Notes: generated by a model from the letters alone, not told the origin. Positions 8,917-17,881 are shown, counted from the first letter of the stretch. The stretch is DNA of 64,000 bases from Acidobacteriota bacterium (GCA_016713675.1 JADJOS010000004.1:558001-622000); one strand, 5' to 3'. Numbers and translations: made by a program.

Positions 8917-9069
8917 TCATTTGACGGTCGCAGACACGGTTTGAGTTGCCTTATCAGGCTTTTCAAACCAATCTTTCGGCGTCAAAAAGATGAACGCAAT
9001 GATCAGCAGACAGAATATATCGTAATGCCAACTCCCGCGTTCATGATTCCAAAGAATGATGTTCTTCAT
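8917..9069 (-). CDS. 50-residue single-span membrane protein between the ABC ATPase and LolA-like genes
   Basis: This short gene begins MKNIILWNHERGSWHYD, continues with one hydrophobic helix (IFCLLIIAFIFLTP) and ends with a polar tail. The ATG lies three bases after the stop codon of the ABC ATPase gene, which suggests translational coupling, and the stop lies 25 bases before the LolA-like start. It has no recognised domain. Its place in the operon, where an ABC permease would be expected, suggests a small membrane partner of the ATPase, but that is inference. The operon position and natural amino acid composition support a real gene. Confidence 0.6.
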   Translation of the reverse strand: MKNIILWNHERGSWHYDIFCLLIIAFIFLTPKDWFEKPDKATQTVSATVK

Positions 9070-9072
9070 CTT

Positions 9073-9747
9073 TTAGTCTTCGACCCGTCCGTCACGCATC
9101 CGGATCGTCCGCGAACAAACCGCCGCTGCTTCAGGATTATGAGTGATCATAATGATCGTTTGGTTGAATTCCTTGTTGAGATCGCGGAACATATCAAGCA
9201 CGATCTCCGAATTCTCGGTATCGAGGTTGCCCGTCGGTTCGTCGGCGAGAATGATCGCCGGTTGGTTTACCACCGCACGAGCCAACGCAACACGCTGTTG
9301 TTCGCCGCCCGACATCTCGAGCGGTTTATGGTGCATTTTATCCTCGAGTTTCAATAGACGCAAGACCTCGCGGCGGCGGTCGGAATTCTTGCTGCCGCTG
9401 CCGGTGTGGATCTTTTCAGCGAGTTTCAGGTTACCCTCGGCAGTCAGCGTCGGAAACAGGTTGAATCGCTGAAATACAAATCCGATCTTTCGCCGCCTGA
9501 TGTCGGTTCGCTGCGAGTCCGAGACCTTAGCGAGATCTTCGCCGTCGATGATAATGCTCCCCGATGTCGGACTTAGTAATCCGCCGAGCAAATGGAGCAG
9601 CGTCGATTTGCCGCATCCGGACGGGCCCATGATCGCGACAAACTCACCTTCCTGGATATCGATATTCACGCCGCGAAGCGCCGTCACGCTCATTTTGCCG
9701 ACGGTATAAGATTTAGTTAATTTTTCGGTGCGTAGTATGACGCTCAT
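9073..9747 (-). CDS. ABC transporter ATP-binding protein (LolD/MacB type)
   Basis: The 224-residue ATPase has Walker A GPSGCGKSTLL, the Q-loop in FVFQRFNLFPTLTA, signature MSGGEQQRVALARA, Walker B IILADEPTGNLD and the switch His in IMITHNPEAA. This pattern fits the LolD/MacB/FtsE group, which power FtsX-type permeases that extract lipoproteins or export substrates. No permease gene is adjacent. The nearest one in the window is the partial gene at 63626, too far away to share an operon. The next gene downstream encodes a 50-residue membrane protein. It is co-directional with, and closely spaced to, the upstream lipoprotein gene (8 bases). Confidence 0.92.
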   Translation of the reverse strand: MSVILRTEKLTKSYTVGKMSVTALRGVNIDIQEGEFVAIMGPSGCGKSTLLHLLGGLLSPTSGSIIIDGEDLAKVSDSQRTDIRRRKIGFVFQRFNLFPTLTAEGNLKLAEKIHTGSGSKNSDRRREVLRLLKLEDKMHHKPLEMSGGEQQRVALARAVVNQPAIILADEPTGNLDTENSEIVLDMFRDLNKEFNQTIIMITHNPEAAAVCSRTIRMRDGRVED

Positions 9748-9755
9748 TTAGGGGG

Positions 9756-10831
9756 TTATTGGAACTTTGTTGTGGATTTGGGCGGTTCGACCTTAGGCTG
9801 GCCGGTGCCCGCCTTTCGAAGATTTTCGTCGAGATCGACCTCTTCGAGTCCCCATGTATTTTGCAGAACAAAAGCCGCCGCCGGATAGGTCTTGCCGATC
9901 GAGACCGCCTCGGGCGTCTGGTATGTCAGCTTCATCGAATACTTCTCTTTCGGGCGGGTCACCTGAATCTCAAGCGGCAAATTGGCATATTCGGCCGATT
10001 CCGTCAGCTTGCCTTCTTTTCCATATATGATGTCCGAATCGATCTCGCCGGCCGCATCAAAATCTGAAGTCTCGCGAGCCTTATTCCTCCGACTCTATCG
10101 AACCAAAAACGACGGCCGATCTTGAGTGTGCCATCTGCCTGCTTCACAAATTCGTCAAGCAAATAGTAACCTCGCATGACGTTTCGGAGCGGCGATTTCT
10201 TTGAAAGCGATTCGTCCGTCTCCATCTGGAATATCGTGCTCCGCGTGTAAACATCGCTGGATACGGTCGGCTTTACCAGCATCGCATCGGTAAAATGTTG
10301 AGGCCTGAGATTGGCAAATGCATTGACGCTTTCCTTTATGATCTGCCCGTTATCGAGATCGGCAGATTTGAGCGACTTTTGCAGTCTTGAGTAATCAGCG
10401 TCGTTAGTGCCCTTTACAAATTTCTTGTATTTTCCGCTGCCGCCATCCTGCAGTATCGCGACTCGAAATGAATTGCCGTCAGACGTCATCTGTGCGACGT
10501 CCGATTTGATCACCGGCACCTGCACTTTCATCAGGATGTTTGCGGGCCGCTGGACCACGATCTCGCCGTCTGCGGATCGATAGACCTCTTTACTGCCAAA
10601 TTCGGCGAACGAATTATCCTCAAATTTCAGATACATCTTCGCCCGCATCGAACCGACGCGTGCGAAGCGGTTGACCTCATCCATCAGTTGCGATTGCGGT
10701 GCATCCTCGACCTTGAGCAACCGAGCCGTCTGGTCCGGCTTCTTTACAGAGATGCATCCTGTCGAAAAAACGACAAGCACAACAGCTGCCAAGACTGACA
10801 CACGAATAATTGATCTACCAAAAAACTTCAT
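9756..10831 (-). pseudogene. LolB/DUF4292-like lipoprotein, split by a homopolymer frameshift
   Basis: The gene starts with a lipoprotein signal ending in VFSTGC. The mature part resembles LolA/LolB-fold lipoproteins (EVNRFARVGSMRAKMYLKF, RPANILMKVQVPVIKSD). The frame breaks after IRLARLQ. On the coding strand the run TTTT (10059-10062) followed by GATGCG reads correctly if one T is added, giving LQIFDAAGEIDSDIIYGKEG, and the second frame then continues to the stop at 9756 (EIQVTRPKEKYSMKLTYQTP). The repaired protein has 358 residues. I interpret this as one intact gene with a base-calling error, first in the Lol-like operon. Confidence 0.75.
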
Positions 10832-10950
10832 CCCAATGTGATGTTTGGAATTAGCTTTATCGTTGTACTTGTAAAGTGACCGACGATAATAACCGCACCG
10901 AACTTACCAAACCAAAAATGATAGCACGTCGATTTGTGTTTCGCTATTAA

Positions 10951-10995
10951 GAAAAACGCGGTTGCGAGGGTATTGTCAGCACCTCGCACCGCGTT
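10951..10995 (-). terminator. terminator of the act-cox operon
   Basis: On the minus strand AACGCGGTGCGAGGT pairs imperfectly with CCCTCGCAACCGCGTT and is followed by TTTCTTA. It lies just after the coxD stop codon and closes the long respiratory operon. Confidence 0.6.
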
Positions 10996-11015
10996 GTTTT
11001 CGACGAATATTGAAT

Positions 11016-11342
11016 CTATTGGCCAAATACACCCGTTCCGCGGGTGAAATAGTCCTGCATCGTGTACGCGAACATTATCGCCAACCAGAAAAAGCTAGCA
11101 ACTGCAGATAGCTTGATCAGCTTCGGGCTCCAATATACGTGCATGAAAAACAACATAACGCACGTCATTTTGAAAAACGCGATGAACAGAGCTACGAGCG
11201 TGTTCGCCCCGGGAAAGAACTTTCCGTCCAGGTCCGTCAGCGCGACGTAATAGGTTATGATCGTGCCGACAAATAGTATGAGAAACACCCCAATATACTT
11301 GGGTATGTTCATATGCTGATGATCGTTGTGGTTATCCGACAT
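11016..11342 (-). CDS. coxD: cytochrome c oxidase subunit IV (CtaF/CoxD-like)
   Basis: The 108-residue protein has a His- and Asp-rich N terminus and three hydrophobic helices, including YIGVFLILFVGTIITYY and FFKMTCVMLFFMHVYW. This matches the small subunit IV of bacterial aa3 oxidases, which stabilises the complex and has no cofactor. It is the last gene of the act-cox operon, about 10 bases after coxC. Confidence 0.85.
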   Translation of the reverse strand: MSDNHNDHQHMNIPKYIGVFLILFVGTIITYYVALTDLDGKFFPGANTLVALFIAFFKMTCVMLFFMHVYWSPKLIKLSAVASFFWLAIMFAYTMQDYFTRGTGVFGQ

Positions 11343-11352
11343 CTTTTACTCC

Positions 11353-12246
11353 CTAATGCATGAAATGTCGCCCGAGCAAATAAAGCAGCGGGAACAGGAA
11401 AATCCAGACAATATCGACGAAGTGCCAATAGAGGCCGGACATTTCGACCGGCATGTAATATTCAGAACTGTAGGTATTGCGGAAAGCCATCCATCCGAGC
11501 CAAGCCATCAGCCCAAGGCCGACGACCATATGCAAGGCATGGAGGCCGGTCATCACAAAATAGATCCAGAAAAAGATCCGCACCTTATCGCGGAATTTGT
11601 TGGCATCGATCTCGCCGTTCGAAAAATACCCGATCTGCTCCGAAGTTGTGAGTATTTTGTCATCCAACCCAAGCTTTGCCAGCTAACAATCCGTCCACTT
11701 AAATTCGCCACGCGGATTGATGTATTCGTGAACTTCGCCGTGTGTTACCTCGTAACAAGGCTTTTCTTTATGATCGACCGCAGGCTTGGCGTGTTCGCTA
11801 TTTGCACCGGCACGAACGATCTTGTTCAAACCGGTCACAGGAATAAGGCCGTGGTTGTACTTATCCGTGTATTCGACCGCCTTGACCCCAAGAAAGACCG
11901 CGCCAAAGAACATCGTCAACACTATCAGGATGACCTGCATGTTGCGGTTGCTCTTTTGTGCGTAGTAAACGGTCAGCGCCATCGTCAGCGAACTGACGAT
12001 GAGGACTAGCGTGTTGAGTCCGCCCAGAAAAGCGTCAAGGTGGTTACTGCCGGCCGCAAACGCCATTGGATACTTCGAGCGAAATACCAAATAGGCCGTG
12101 AAAAGCCCGCCGAAGAACATGATCTCCTGGACGAGGAACATCCACATCCCGATGGAGACGCTTTCTTCCTGCTGCCCCATGTCCTCAAACTGATGCTGAA
12201 GTCCGGGTGCGTGGCTGTGTTCGTGTGTGTCTTCGTGTGTCGACAT
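11353..12246 (-). pseudogene. coxC: cytochrome c oxidase subunit III with an in-frame amber codon
   Basis: Subunit III surrounds the oxidase core and helps proton uptake. The N-terminal 187 residues carry the first helices (SIGMWMFLVQEIMFFGGLF, LIVLTMFFGAVFLGVKAVEY) and then a hydrophilic segment of about 60 residues. A TAG codon at 11683-11685 interrupts the frame after GEFKWTDC. The same frame stays open and supplies the remaining family segments, WIYFVMTGLHALHMVVG and the C-terminal WHFVDIVWIFLFPLLYLLG. A TTG codon at 11667 is the first possible restart, without a clear ribosome binding site. This could be a point error, a true nonsense mutation, a split subunit or readthrough; TAG ends several other genes here, so general reassignment is unlikely. 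Confidence 0.75.
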
Positions 12247-12321
12247 TTGTTTCTAAGAAAATCAAACAGGATTTACAGGATGATCAGGATATTTAGTTCA
12301 TCCTGTCTAAACTGTCAAATT

Positions 12322-13998
12322 CTATGTGGCCGGTGCCGCTTCGTGCCTCCGTTTTGCCGCTTCCAGATCGAGCCCGCTTTCTTCCCCGAATTCGTACGCT
12401 TCCCACGTTACGACCGGCATCTTTTCAAAATTCTCAGTCGGCGGCGGTGACGCGGTTCTCCACTCGAGTCCCGGGAGCATCCATGGGTTATCCTCTGCCT
12501 TTTTGCCAAAGATCAGTGAATGTCCAAGGTAGATCACCGGCATTATCAGTCCGACGCCAAGCACCGATGCTCCGGCAGTCGAAAATATGTTGAGTACCTG
12601 CAATTCCTCAGGGTACGATGCATACCGACGCGGCATACCCATGTATCCGAGAATGAACTGCGGGAAGAACGTAAGGTTGAACCCGACAAAAACAAGCATC
12701 GCCGAGATCTTTCCCCAGAATTCCGAATACATTCTGCCCGTCATTTTTGGCCACCAGTAATGGATGCCGCCCAAATACGCGATTACCTGTCCGCCCACCA
12801 TTACGTAATGAAAGTGAGCAACGACAAAGTAAGTATCCGTCAAATGAACCGTCAGGCCCATCGCCCCGAGGAACAATCCGGTCAAACCGCCGATCAGGAA
12901 CAATCCCATGAAACCGATCGCATAAAGCATAGGCGTGTCAAAGGATATCGATCCTTTGAACATGGTCGCCGTCCAGTTGAACATCTTGATCGCCGACGGA
13001 ACGGCTACGACCATGGTCAGGAACGAGAACACCATTCCTGCGTACATCGACTGGCCGCTGACGAACATATGGTGTCCCCAAACGAGGAAACCAAATACCG
13101 CGATCGCGATCGATGAAAAGGCGATGAATTCGTATCCGAATATCTTCTTTCGCGAGAAATTAGATATGAGTTCAGAGATCACGCCCATTCCCGGCAGGAT
13201 CATGATGTATACGGCCGGATGCGAATAGAACCAGAACAAGTGCTGGAAAAGGATCGGGTCGCCGCCGATCGACGGATCGAATATACCGATACGCCCAAGA
13301 CGTTCGAGTGCAAGCATCAGGATCGTGATCGCAACGACCGGCGTTCCGAGCACCATGACCAAGCTGGTGGCGTAATGCGCCCATACGAACAGCGGCATGC
13401 GGAACCAGGTCATTCCCGGAGCTCGCATCGTGTGGATCGTGACAATAAAATTCAATCCTGTCAGGATCGACGAAAAACCATTGATAAAGATGCCGAGGCC
13501 GACCGCCATGACGAACGTATTGGAGAACGTCGTGCTATAAGGTGTGTAAAACGTCCAACCCGTATCAACACCGCCCTGCATCAGAGCAAACAACGTCAAA
13601 GCTCCTCCGATCCAATAAATATAGAGACTTAAGAGGTTGATGCGCGGAAGTGCAAGATCCTTTGCCCCGATCATCAAGGGGATCAAAAAATTCCCCAAGA
13701 TCGCCGGTATTGACGGGATCAGGAAGAAAAAGATCATCAAGATGCCGTGCTGCGTGAATACTTTGTTGTACGTTCCGGACTCGAGCAGGTCGCTCGCCGG
13801 TGTCAGAAGTTCCAGACGGATGGCAGCCGCGTAAAGGCCGCCCATAAAAAAGAACACCGAGACCGAGATCAAGTACATGATCGCGATCCGCTTGTGATCC
13901 TTGGTCAGCAGCCACGAACGCAGCGTCGAGCCGTTGGCGATATAACTCATTTTTGGCTTTGCGTCTGTTCCCGCTACTATTGCTTCTTCCGTTTGCAT
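12322..13998 (-). CDS. coxA: cytochrome c oxidase subunit I (haem-copper oxidase, A2 type)
   Basis: The 558-residue, roughly 12-helix catalytic subunit reduces oxygen to water and pumps protons. A haem a ligand is in FTQHGILMIFF. The binuclear-centre region reads FWFYSHPAVYIMILPGMG, then LVWGHHMFVSGQ, and VVAHFHYVMVGG supplies the haem a3 and haem a ligands. The usual D-channel Glu of HPEVY is replaced, and the preceding Tyr-Ser in YSHPAV marks the A2 subtype. It lies between coxB and coxC. The coding frame is intact. Confidence 0.95.
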   Translation of the reverse strand: MQTEEAIVAGTDAKPKMSYIANGSTLRSWLLTKDHKRIAIMYLISVSVFFFMGGLYAAAIRLELLTPASDLLESGTYNKVFTQHGILMIFFFLIPSIPAILGNFLIPLMIGAKDLALPRINLLSLYIYWIGGALTLFALMQGGVDTGWTFYTPYSTTFSNTFVMAVGLGIFINGFSSILTGLNFIVTIHTMRAPGMTWFRMPLFVWAHYATSLVMVLGTPVVAITILMLALERLGRIGIFDPSIGGDPILFQHLFWFYSHPAVYIMILPGMGVISELISNFSRKKIFGYEFIAFSSIAIAVFGFLVWGHHMFVSGQSMYAGMVFSFLTMVVAVPSAIKMFNWTATMFKGSISFDTPMLYAIGFMGLFLIGGLTGLFLGAMGLTVHLTDTYFVVAHFHYVMVGGQVIAYLGGIHYWWPKMTGRMYSEFWGKISAMLVFVGFNLTFFPQFILGYMGMPRRYASYPEELQVLNIFSTAGASVLGVGLIMPVIYLGHSLIFGKKAEDNPWMLPGLEWRTASPPPTENFEKMPVVTWEAYEFGEESGLDLEAAKRRHEAAPAT

Positions 13999-14016
13999 AA
14001 TCTTCTTGTAACCTGC

Positions 14017-15060
14017 TTACTTAATGCTTGTTGCCGCCGGTTTTGCCGCGGGCTTGGCCGCCGGTGTCGCCGTATTCATTGCCGCGGGTGCCGCCGGTCT
14101 TGCACCGGGAGCGGCCGTCGCGTTCGGACTTAACGATTTGATGTATGCGACCAGGGCGTTCAACTGTTCTTCGGTGACCTGCCCCTTGAACGTTGGCATG
14201 ATCGGCTGATAACCCTCGACCACTTGTCCTGCCGGATTTGTAATCGAGTTGCGAATATAGTTGTCGTCAGCCAACACCGTGTCGCCGCCTACCAGTTTGA
14301 CCTGCGTATTGTAAATACCCTCTAGCTTTGCCCCACGCTGCTGCGGGCCGCCCGCATGGCATGATGCACAACCGAGTCGGGTCTCAAATAGGTCCTTGCC
14401 CATTTCGACCGGCGTTTGGCCCGAGACGTTGCCGCTAAGCCAATTGTAAAAATCACGCTGCTCCATCACGTAGACCCAACAGCCCATTCCGGAGTGATTC
14501 AGGCCGCAGTATTCGGCACAATAGAGATGGTATTTGCCCGGCTTTGTCGCCTGGAACCACATATATGTATAGCGTCCCGGAACTACGTCGGCCTTGGTTC
14601 TGAAAGCAGGGATATCAAAGTCGTGGAGAACATCCTCCGTGGTCATCGTCAGCTTGATGTTGCGGCCGACCGGAACGTGGAGTTCGTTTATCTCACGCTG
14701 TCCGGTCTCGTGCTGGATCTTCCACATCCACTGTTTGCCGACGACATAGATATCCATCGTGTCGGTCGGAGGCGTGAACTGATTAAAATATACGATCGCA
14801 CCGCCGAGAAAGATCGTGATCGAAATGACAAAAGGTATTATCGACCAGACCGTTTCGAGCACCATCGAACCGTGCATCTCTTCCGGCGTGGCAAATTTCT
14901 CTTTTTCGCGGTACTTAAGGGCAAAAAAGAAGATCGCTGCGACGATCGGGATCGAAAACGCAACGCTGACGAGGATCAGATAAAAATATAAATAATCGAC
15001 CTGCCACGCAAATGTCGAAGCCTGTTCCGGAAATAATGGTACCCAATTTGTACTCTGCAT
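14017..15060 (-). CDS. coxB: cytochrome c oxidase subunit II fused to a cytochrome c domain
   Basis: The 347-residue subunit II receives electrons from cytochrome c at its CuA site. Two N-terminal transmembrane helices precede the cupredoxin domain, and CAEYCGLNHSGMGC carries the CuA ligands. After this comes a class I cytochrome c domain with LGCASCHAGG and a distal methionine in QPIMPTFKG, as in caa3-type oxidases. The tail of about 35 residues is Ala-Pro-rich low-complexity sequence. The fused haem domain would accept electrons directly from alternative complex III or its cytochrome. The gene is followed by coxA, 18 bases away. Confidence 0.93.
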   Translation of the reverse strand: MQSTNWVPLFPEQASTFAWQVDYLYFYLILVSVAFSIPIVAAIFFFALKYREKEKFATPEEMHGSMVLETVWSIIPFVISITIFLGGAIVYFNQFTPPTDTMDIYVVGKQWMWKIQHETGQREINELHVPVGRNIKLTMTTEDVLHDFDIPAFRTKADVVPGRYTYMWFQATKPGKYHLYCAEYCGLNHSGMGCWVYVMEQRDFYNWLSGNVSGQTPVEMGKDLFETRLGCASCHAGGPQQRGAKLEGIYNTQVKLVGGDTVLADDNYIRNSITNPAGQVVEGYQPIMPTFKGQVTEEQLNALVAYIKSLSPNATAAPGARPAAPAAMNTATPAAKPAAKPAATSIK

Positions 15061-15065
15061 AATTC

Positions 15066-15093
15066 GTTAGTGGTGAGCGGTGACCGTTGATTG
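15066..15093. repeat. 7-bp periodic repeat between coxB and SCO1
   Basis: Four consecutive degenerate heptamers, GTTAGTG, GTGAGCG, GTGACCG and TTGATTG, fill the junction upstream of coxB. A second array follows 23 bases later. Confidence 0.55.
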
Positions 15094-15116
15094 AAGGGGC
15101 GACGATCCCAACCCGA

Positions 15117-15151
15117 TCACTTTTCACTGATCACTCATCACTATTCACTGC
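15117..15151. repeat. 7-bp periodic repeat overlapping the SCO1 3' end
   Basis: Five exact heptamer steps read TCACTTT, TCACTGA, TCACTCA, TCACTAT and TCACTGC. The array encodes the last residues (AVNSDE) and stop codon of the SCO1 protein on the minus strand. Confidence 0.75.
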
Positions 15152-16006
15152 CTTCCTCTTATTCCTTCGCCAAAAAACCAGGAGCATTGCACCAAGCCCG
15201 AGAACCGTTGCGATGCCGCCCAAACGCATTATCCTGAGGATCGAGAGCCCATACTTACCAGTCGACGGATCGTAATGGTAACAATAAAGCAACAACTGCT
15301 CTGCCGGATTGCCCACCTTATTTTGAGCCGATTCCATCAACGCAAATTTCAGATCTTTGGGAGCATAATCGATGCCGTACAGATACCGGGCGATAGTACC
15401 GTCGGCCATCGTGATCATGATCCCGCCGGCATGCGCAAATTGTTTCGACTTCTCGTCCCACTTGTAACTAAACCCGACTGCCTGAGTTACCTTATCGATC
15501 GAATCCTGGGTTCCTGTCAGAAAATGCCAGCCGTTCTCGGTGCCCGGATGAGCATAACGCTCCATGTAGTTAGTTTTCTTATTCTTAGCAAGATCAGGCT
15601 TGTCGTTCTCGCGGGCGTCAAAACTCAATGCGATCACATCAAAATCTTTTCCGGCCTCCAACGACATCCCTTTCAGCGATCCGGTCAGGCCGTTGAGTAC
15701 CTGATTGCATAGCATCGGACAATCGTAATAAACGAGCGCGAGTATCACAGGACGCTTTCCAAAAAGTTCACTCAACATAACGGCGTTGCCGTTCTCGTCC
15801 TTGAATACGGCATCCATGGGTAAACGGTCGCCCAATTTCTGCTCGATACCAACCTTGTCCAGTACCGGCGGCAATCCGGTCGTCGTGTCGACACTCGGAT
15901 CGTATGTCCGCGGACTGTAAAGAGGCGAATTGTAATGCTCGTTCTTCTGAGCCGAAACAGTGAATAATGAACAGTAAACAGTGAACAGTGCCATGAAAAG
16001 AGCCAT
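15131..16006 (-). CDS. SCO1/SenC-type copper chaperone for the CuA site
   Basis: SCO proteins deliver copper to, or reduce, the CuA site of subunit II. This protein of about 291 residues has the copper-binding YYDCPMLCNQV motif and the later His in KQFAHAGG. A C-terminal transmembrane helix (GGIATVLGLGAMLLVFWRR) is typical of SCO proteins in act-cox operons. The proposed start at 16006 gives a signal peptide, MALFMALFTVYCSLFTVSA; the open frame extends upstream to 16126 without similarity. The hydrophobic core of that signal peptide is encoded by a heptamer repeat array, and a second array encodes the C terminus, so both ends of the protein have been shaped by repeats. An ATG 12 bases further in is also possible. 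Confidence 0.88.
   Translation of the reverse strand: MALFMALFTVYCSLFTVSAQKNEHYNSPLYSPRTYDPSVDTTTGLPPVLDKVGIEQKLGDRLPMDAVFKDENGNAVMLSELFGKRPVILALVYYDCPMLCNQVLNGLTGSLKGMSLEAGKDFDVIALSFDARENDKPDLAKNKKTNYMERYAHPGTENGWHFLTGTQDSIDKVTQAVGFSYKWDEKSKQFAHAGGIMITMADGTIARYLYGIDYAPKDLKFALMESAQNKVGNPAEQLLLYCYHYDPSTGKYGLSILRIMRLGGIATVLGLGAMLLVFWRRNKRKAVNSDE
15958..15990. repeat. 7-bp periodic repeat encoding the SCO1 signal peptide core
   Basis: Minus-strand heptamers ACTGTTC, ACTGTTT, ACTGTTC, ATTATTC and ACTGTTT follow one another. In frame they encode LFTVYCSLFTV of the SCO1 signal peptide. Confidence 0.75.
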
Positions 16007-16040
16007 CTTTCCAGAACGACACCGAGCAAAGAAACCATAG

Positions 16041-16082
16041 ACTGTTGATCTTTTACTATTCACTTTTCGCTCAATACTATGC
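16041..16082. repeat. 7-bp periodic repeat upstream of SCO1
   Basis: Plus-strand units ACTGTTG, ATCTTTT, ACTATTC, ACTTTTC, GCTCAAT and ACTATGC keep a 7-bp step in the junction between the unknown membrane gene and SCO1. Confidence 0.6.
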
Positions 16083-16091
16083 TGTGCTTTC

Positions 16092-16637
16092 TTACCTTCT
16101 AGTTTCCGATGCCATGCGGCCCGCACTCGCGTCCGAGATGAACATATGCGACGACTTCAAAATGGCCTCTGCTTCCGGCCCCGTTTTTGCCTTCACGTTC
16201 TGCGTCAGAAGTTTTGCTTTCGCTTCGTCAATGGGAAGCATCGTCACGGTACCGGTCTTAGCGTCCTTTTTCCCGTTCTTCCATATCACTTCCCACTGTT
16301 TCATTAGCTCGCGATATTCTGCTTGCGGTTCGCGAAGTTCCAAATTGACGCGGCCCTTTTCCGAATCGACACCAAATCCGGGTGCACTCTGAAGTCGCGG
16401 CTCGGGCGGCAGTTTCTCTTTGTCCGTCATCCGTAATGGATTCTGCGGCCCGGCGGTCTCAGTCGCCTTGTTGTTGTCAATAAAGACGTTAAGCAGCGCG
16501 TACATCAAACCGAAAGTAATGACGATGAGAAAAAACAGGCCGATCGCAAAGCCAAGGATACCCTTTAGCCCGATCTCGTTTGCCTCATAGGCCTTTTCAA
16601 GATCGGCCGGAGTCATTTCATGCTTTTTTGAAGACAT
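16092..16637 (-). CDS. single-span membrane protein of the act-cox operon, function unknown
   Basis: The 181-residue protein has a cytoplasmic N terminus, one strong transmembrane helix (GILGFAIGLFFLIVITFGLMYALL) and a hydrophilic periplasmic domain with no cofactor-binding cysteines. I do not recognise a family. Its place between actF and SCO1 suggests an accessory subunit or an assembly factor for alternative complex III or the oxidase; nothing in the sequence distinguishes these. The start codon is 20 bases after the actF stop. Confidence 0.75.
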   Translation of the reverse strand: MSSKKHEMTPADLEKAYEANEIGLKGILGFAIGLFFLIVITFGLMYALLNVFIDNNKATETAGPQNPLRMTDKEKLPPEPRLQSAPGFGVDSEKGRVNLELREPQAEYRELMKQWEVIWKNGKKDAKTGTVTMLPIDEAKAKLLTQNVKAKTGPEAEAILKSSHMFISDASAGRMASETRR

Positions 16638-16657
16638 AACGTTCTAATACTAACTTC

Positions 16658-17881
16658 TTAATGCTGATGAGCTCGGCCGTGTGATACGGCACTTTCAAAA
16701 AACGGATCCTTCACCGGAACCAACGGACGTTTCATCAATTCGCCGAAGAACCACCAAAGCCAAATTCCGCCAACCGCTGCCGGTGCGACAAAATCGAGCC
16801 AACTGATGATAAACGCACCGTTCTCGATTCCTGCCGTTACGCGTGGCGTGGGGGCGATCTGATAAAACATATCAACAAGACGCATCAGCAGGATGAATCC
16901 GCCGAGCGTCGCGAGCATTTTTGCACGGCGTTTGAAATCCTGCTGCAGCAAGATCAGGTACGGGAACGCAAAGTGGAACACGATCAGAAATACACCAATG
17001 TATCCCCAACCGCCCTTCATACGCGTCAGATACCAGGTCGTCTCTTCGGGCAGGTTGCCGGACCAGATGATCAGGAACTGCGAGAAATTAAAATACGCCC
17101 ATACCATCACGAGGGCGAGCATGAGTTTGCCGAGATCGTGAAAATGTCGCTTTGTCACTACGCCGTCCATCGGTGCCTTGTCCGACAAATACGCAAGAAT
17201 GACCACCGCAAACGAAAAACAGCTCAATGCCCAACCGGCGACGAACAGAAGTCCCCACATGGTCGAGAACCAGTGCGGATCGAGCATCATGACCCAATCG
17301 ACCACAGCAAACGTGACAACGAGGCTGTAAATGACCATCGTCGGCCCCGAGAACCGTGAACATCGTTCAAGCAAACGCTCGGCTCCTGCAAGGTCTGTGG
17401 TCTGATCCTGTGCGGCGGACCATTTATTGAGCAAATGCACCATCACACCCCAGAGTGCGAAATAGATCACTGTTCGCACGATCCACGCCCAGGGAGCCAT
17501 GAATACACCACGATGAAGAACGGCATGATCATCGGGAGGCAGATGCGTAAATTCCATGAATGCATGGGTATAGACGCCTATTGCCAGCGGGATAAACATG
17601 AGGAACAACAGCGGCAGTGTCCGCGATGCGGCCTCGCAGATCCGCCGAATAACGACGCCCCATGCACCTCCGGTCAAATACTGAAGCATCAAAACACCCA
17701 GACCGCCGATCGTGATGCCGCCCCAGAAAATAAAACCGAGCAACCATGAGCGAAGGCCCTGTTCCGGGCTAAAATATGTGCCGACCGCCCAGGCGATCAA
17801 CGCTATTCCGCCGACTCCGAGAGCTAGCGAACGAAAGCGGTTGATCTCCTGCGGAGCGTAATATTTGTCGAGTTCCGCCAT
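16658..17881 (-). CDS. actF: alternative complex III subunit ActF
   Basis: ActF is a polytopic membrane subunit related to ActC and NrfD-type proteins, thought to help form the quinol site or proton path. The 407-residue protein has about ten hydrophobic helices, with segments such as EFTHLPPDDHAVLHRG and DPHWFSTMWGLLFVAGW that recur in ActF and quinol:cytochrome c oxidoreductase annotations. Its ATG directly follows the actE stop codon, implying translational coupling. Confidence 0.88.
   Translation of the reverse strand: MAELDKYYAPQEINRFRSLALGVGGIALIAWAVGTYFSPEQGLRSWLLGFIFWGGITIGGLGVLMLQYLTGGAWGVVIRRICEAASRTLPLLFLMFIPLAIGVYTHAFMEFTHLPPDDHAVLHRGVFMAPWAWIVRTVIYFALWGVMVHLLNKWSAAQDQTTDLAGAERLLERCSRFSGPTMVIYSLVVTFAVVDWVMMLDPHWFSTMWGLLFVAGWALSCFSFAVVILAYLSDKAPMDGVVTKRHFHDLGKLMLALVMVWAYFNFSQFLIIWSGNLPEETTWYLTRMKGGWGYIGVFLIVFHFAFPYLILLQQDFKRRAKMLATLGGFILLMRLVDMFYQIAPTPRVTAGIENGAFIISWLDFVAPAAVGGIWLWWFFGELMKRPLVPVKDPFFESAVSHGRAHQH

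Noticed and set aside
11683..11685. TAG in coxC as a sign of stop-codon reassignment
   Set aside because: TAG is used as the normal stop of other genes here (for example actE and panC), so genome-wide reassignment is unlikely.
12520..13116. Long plus-strand open frame opposite coxA
   Set aside because: Composition reflects the coxA codons on the other strand; no motif and no ribosome binding site.
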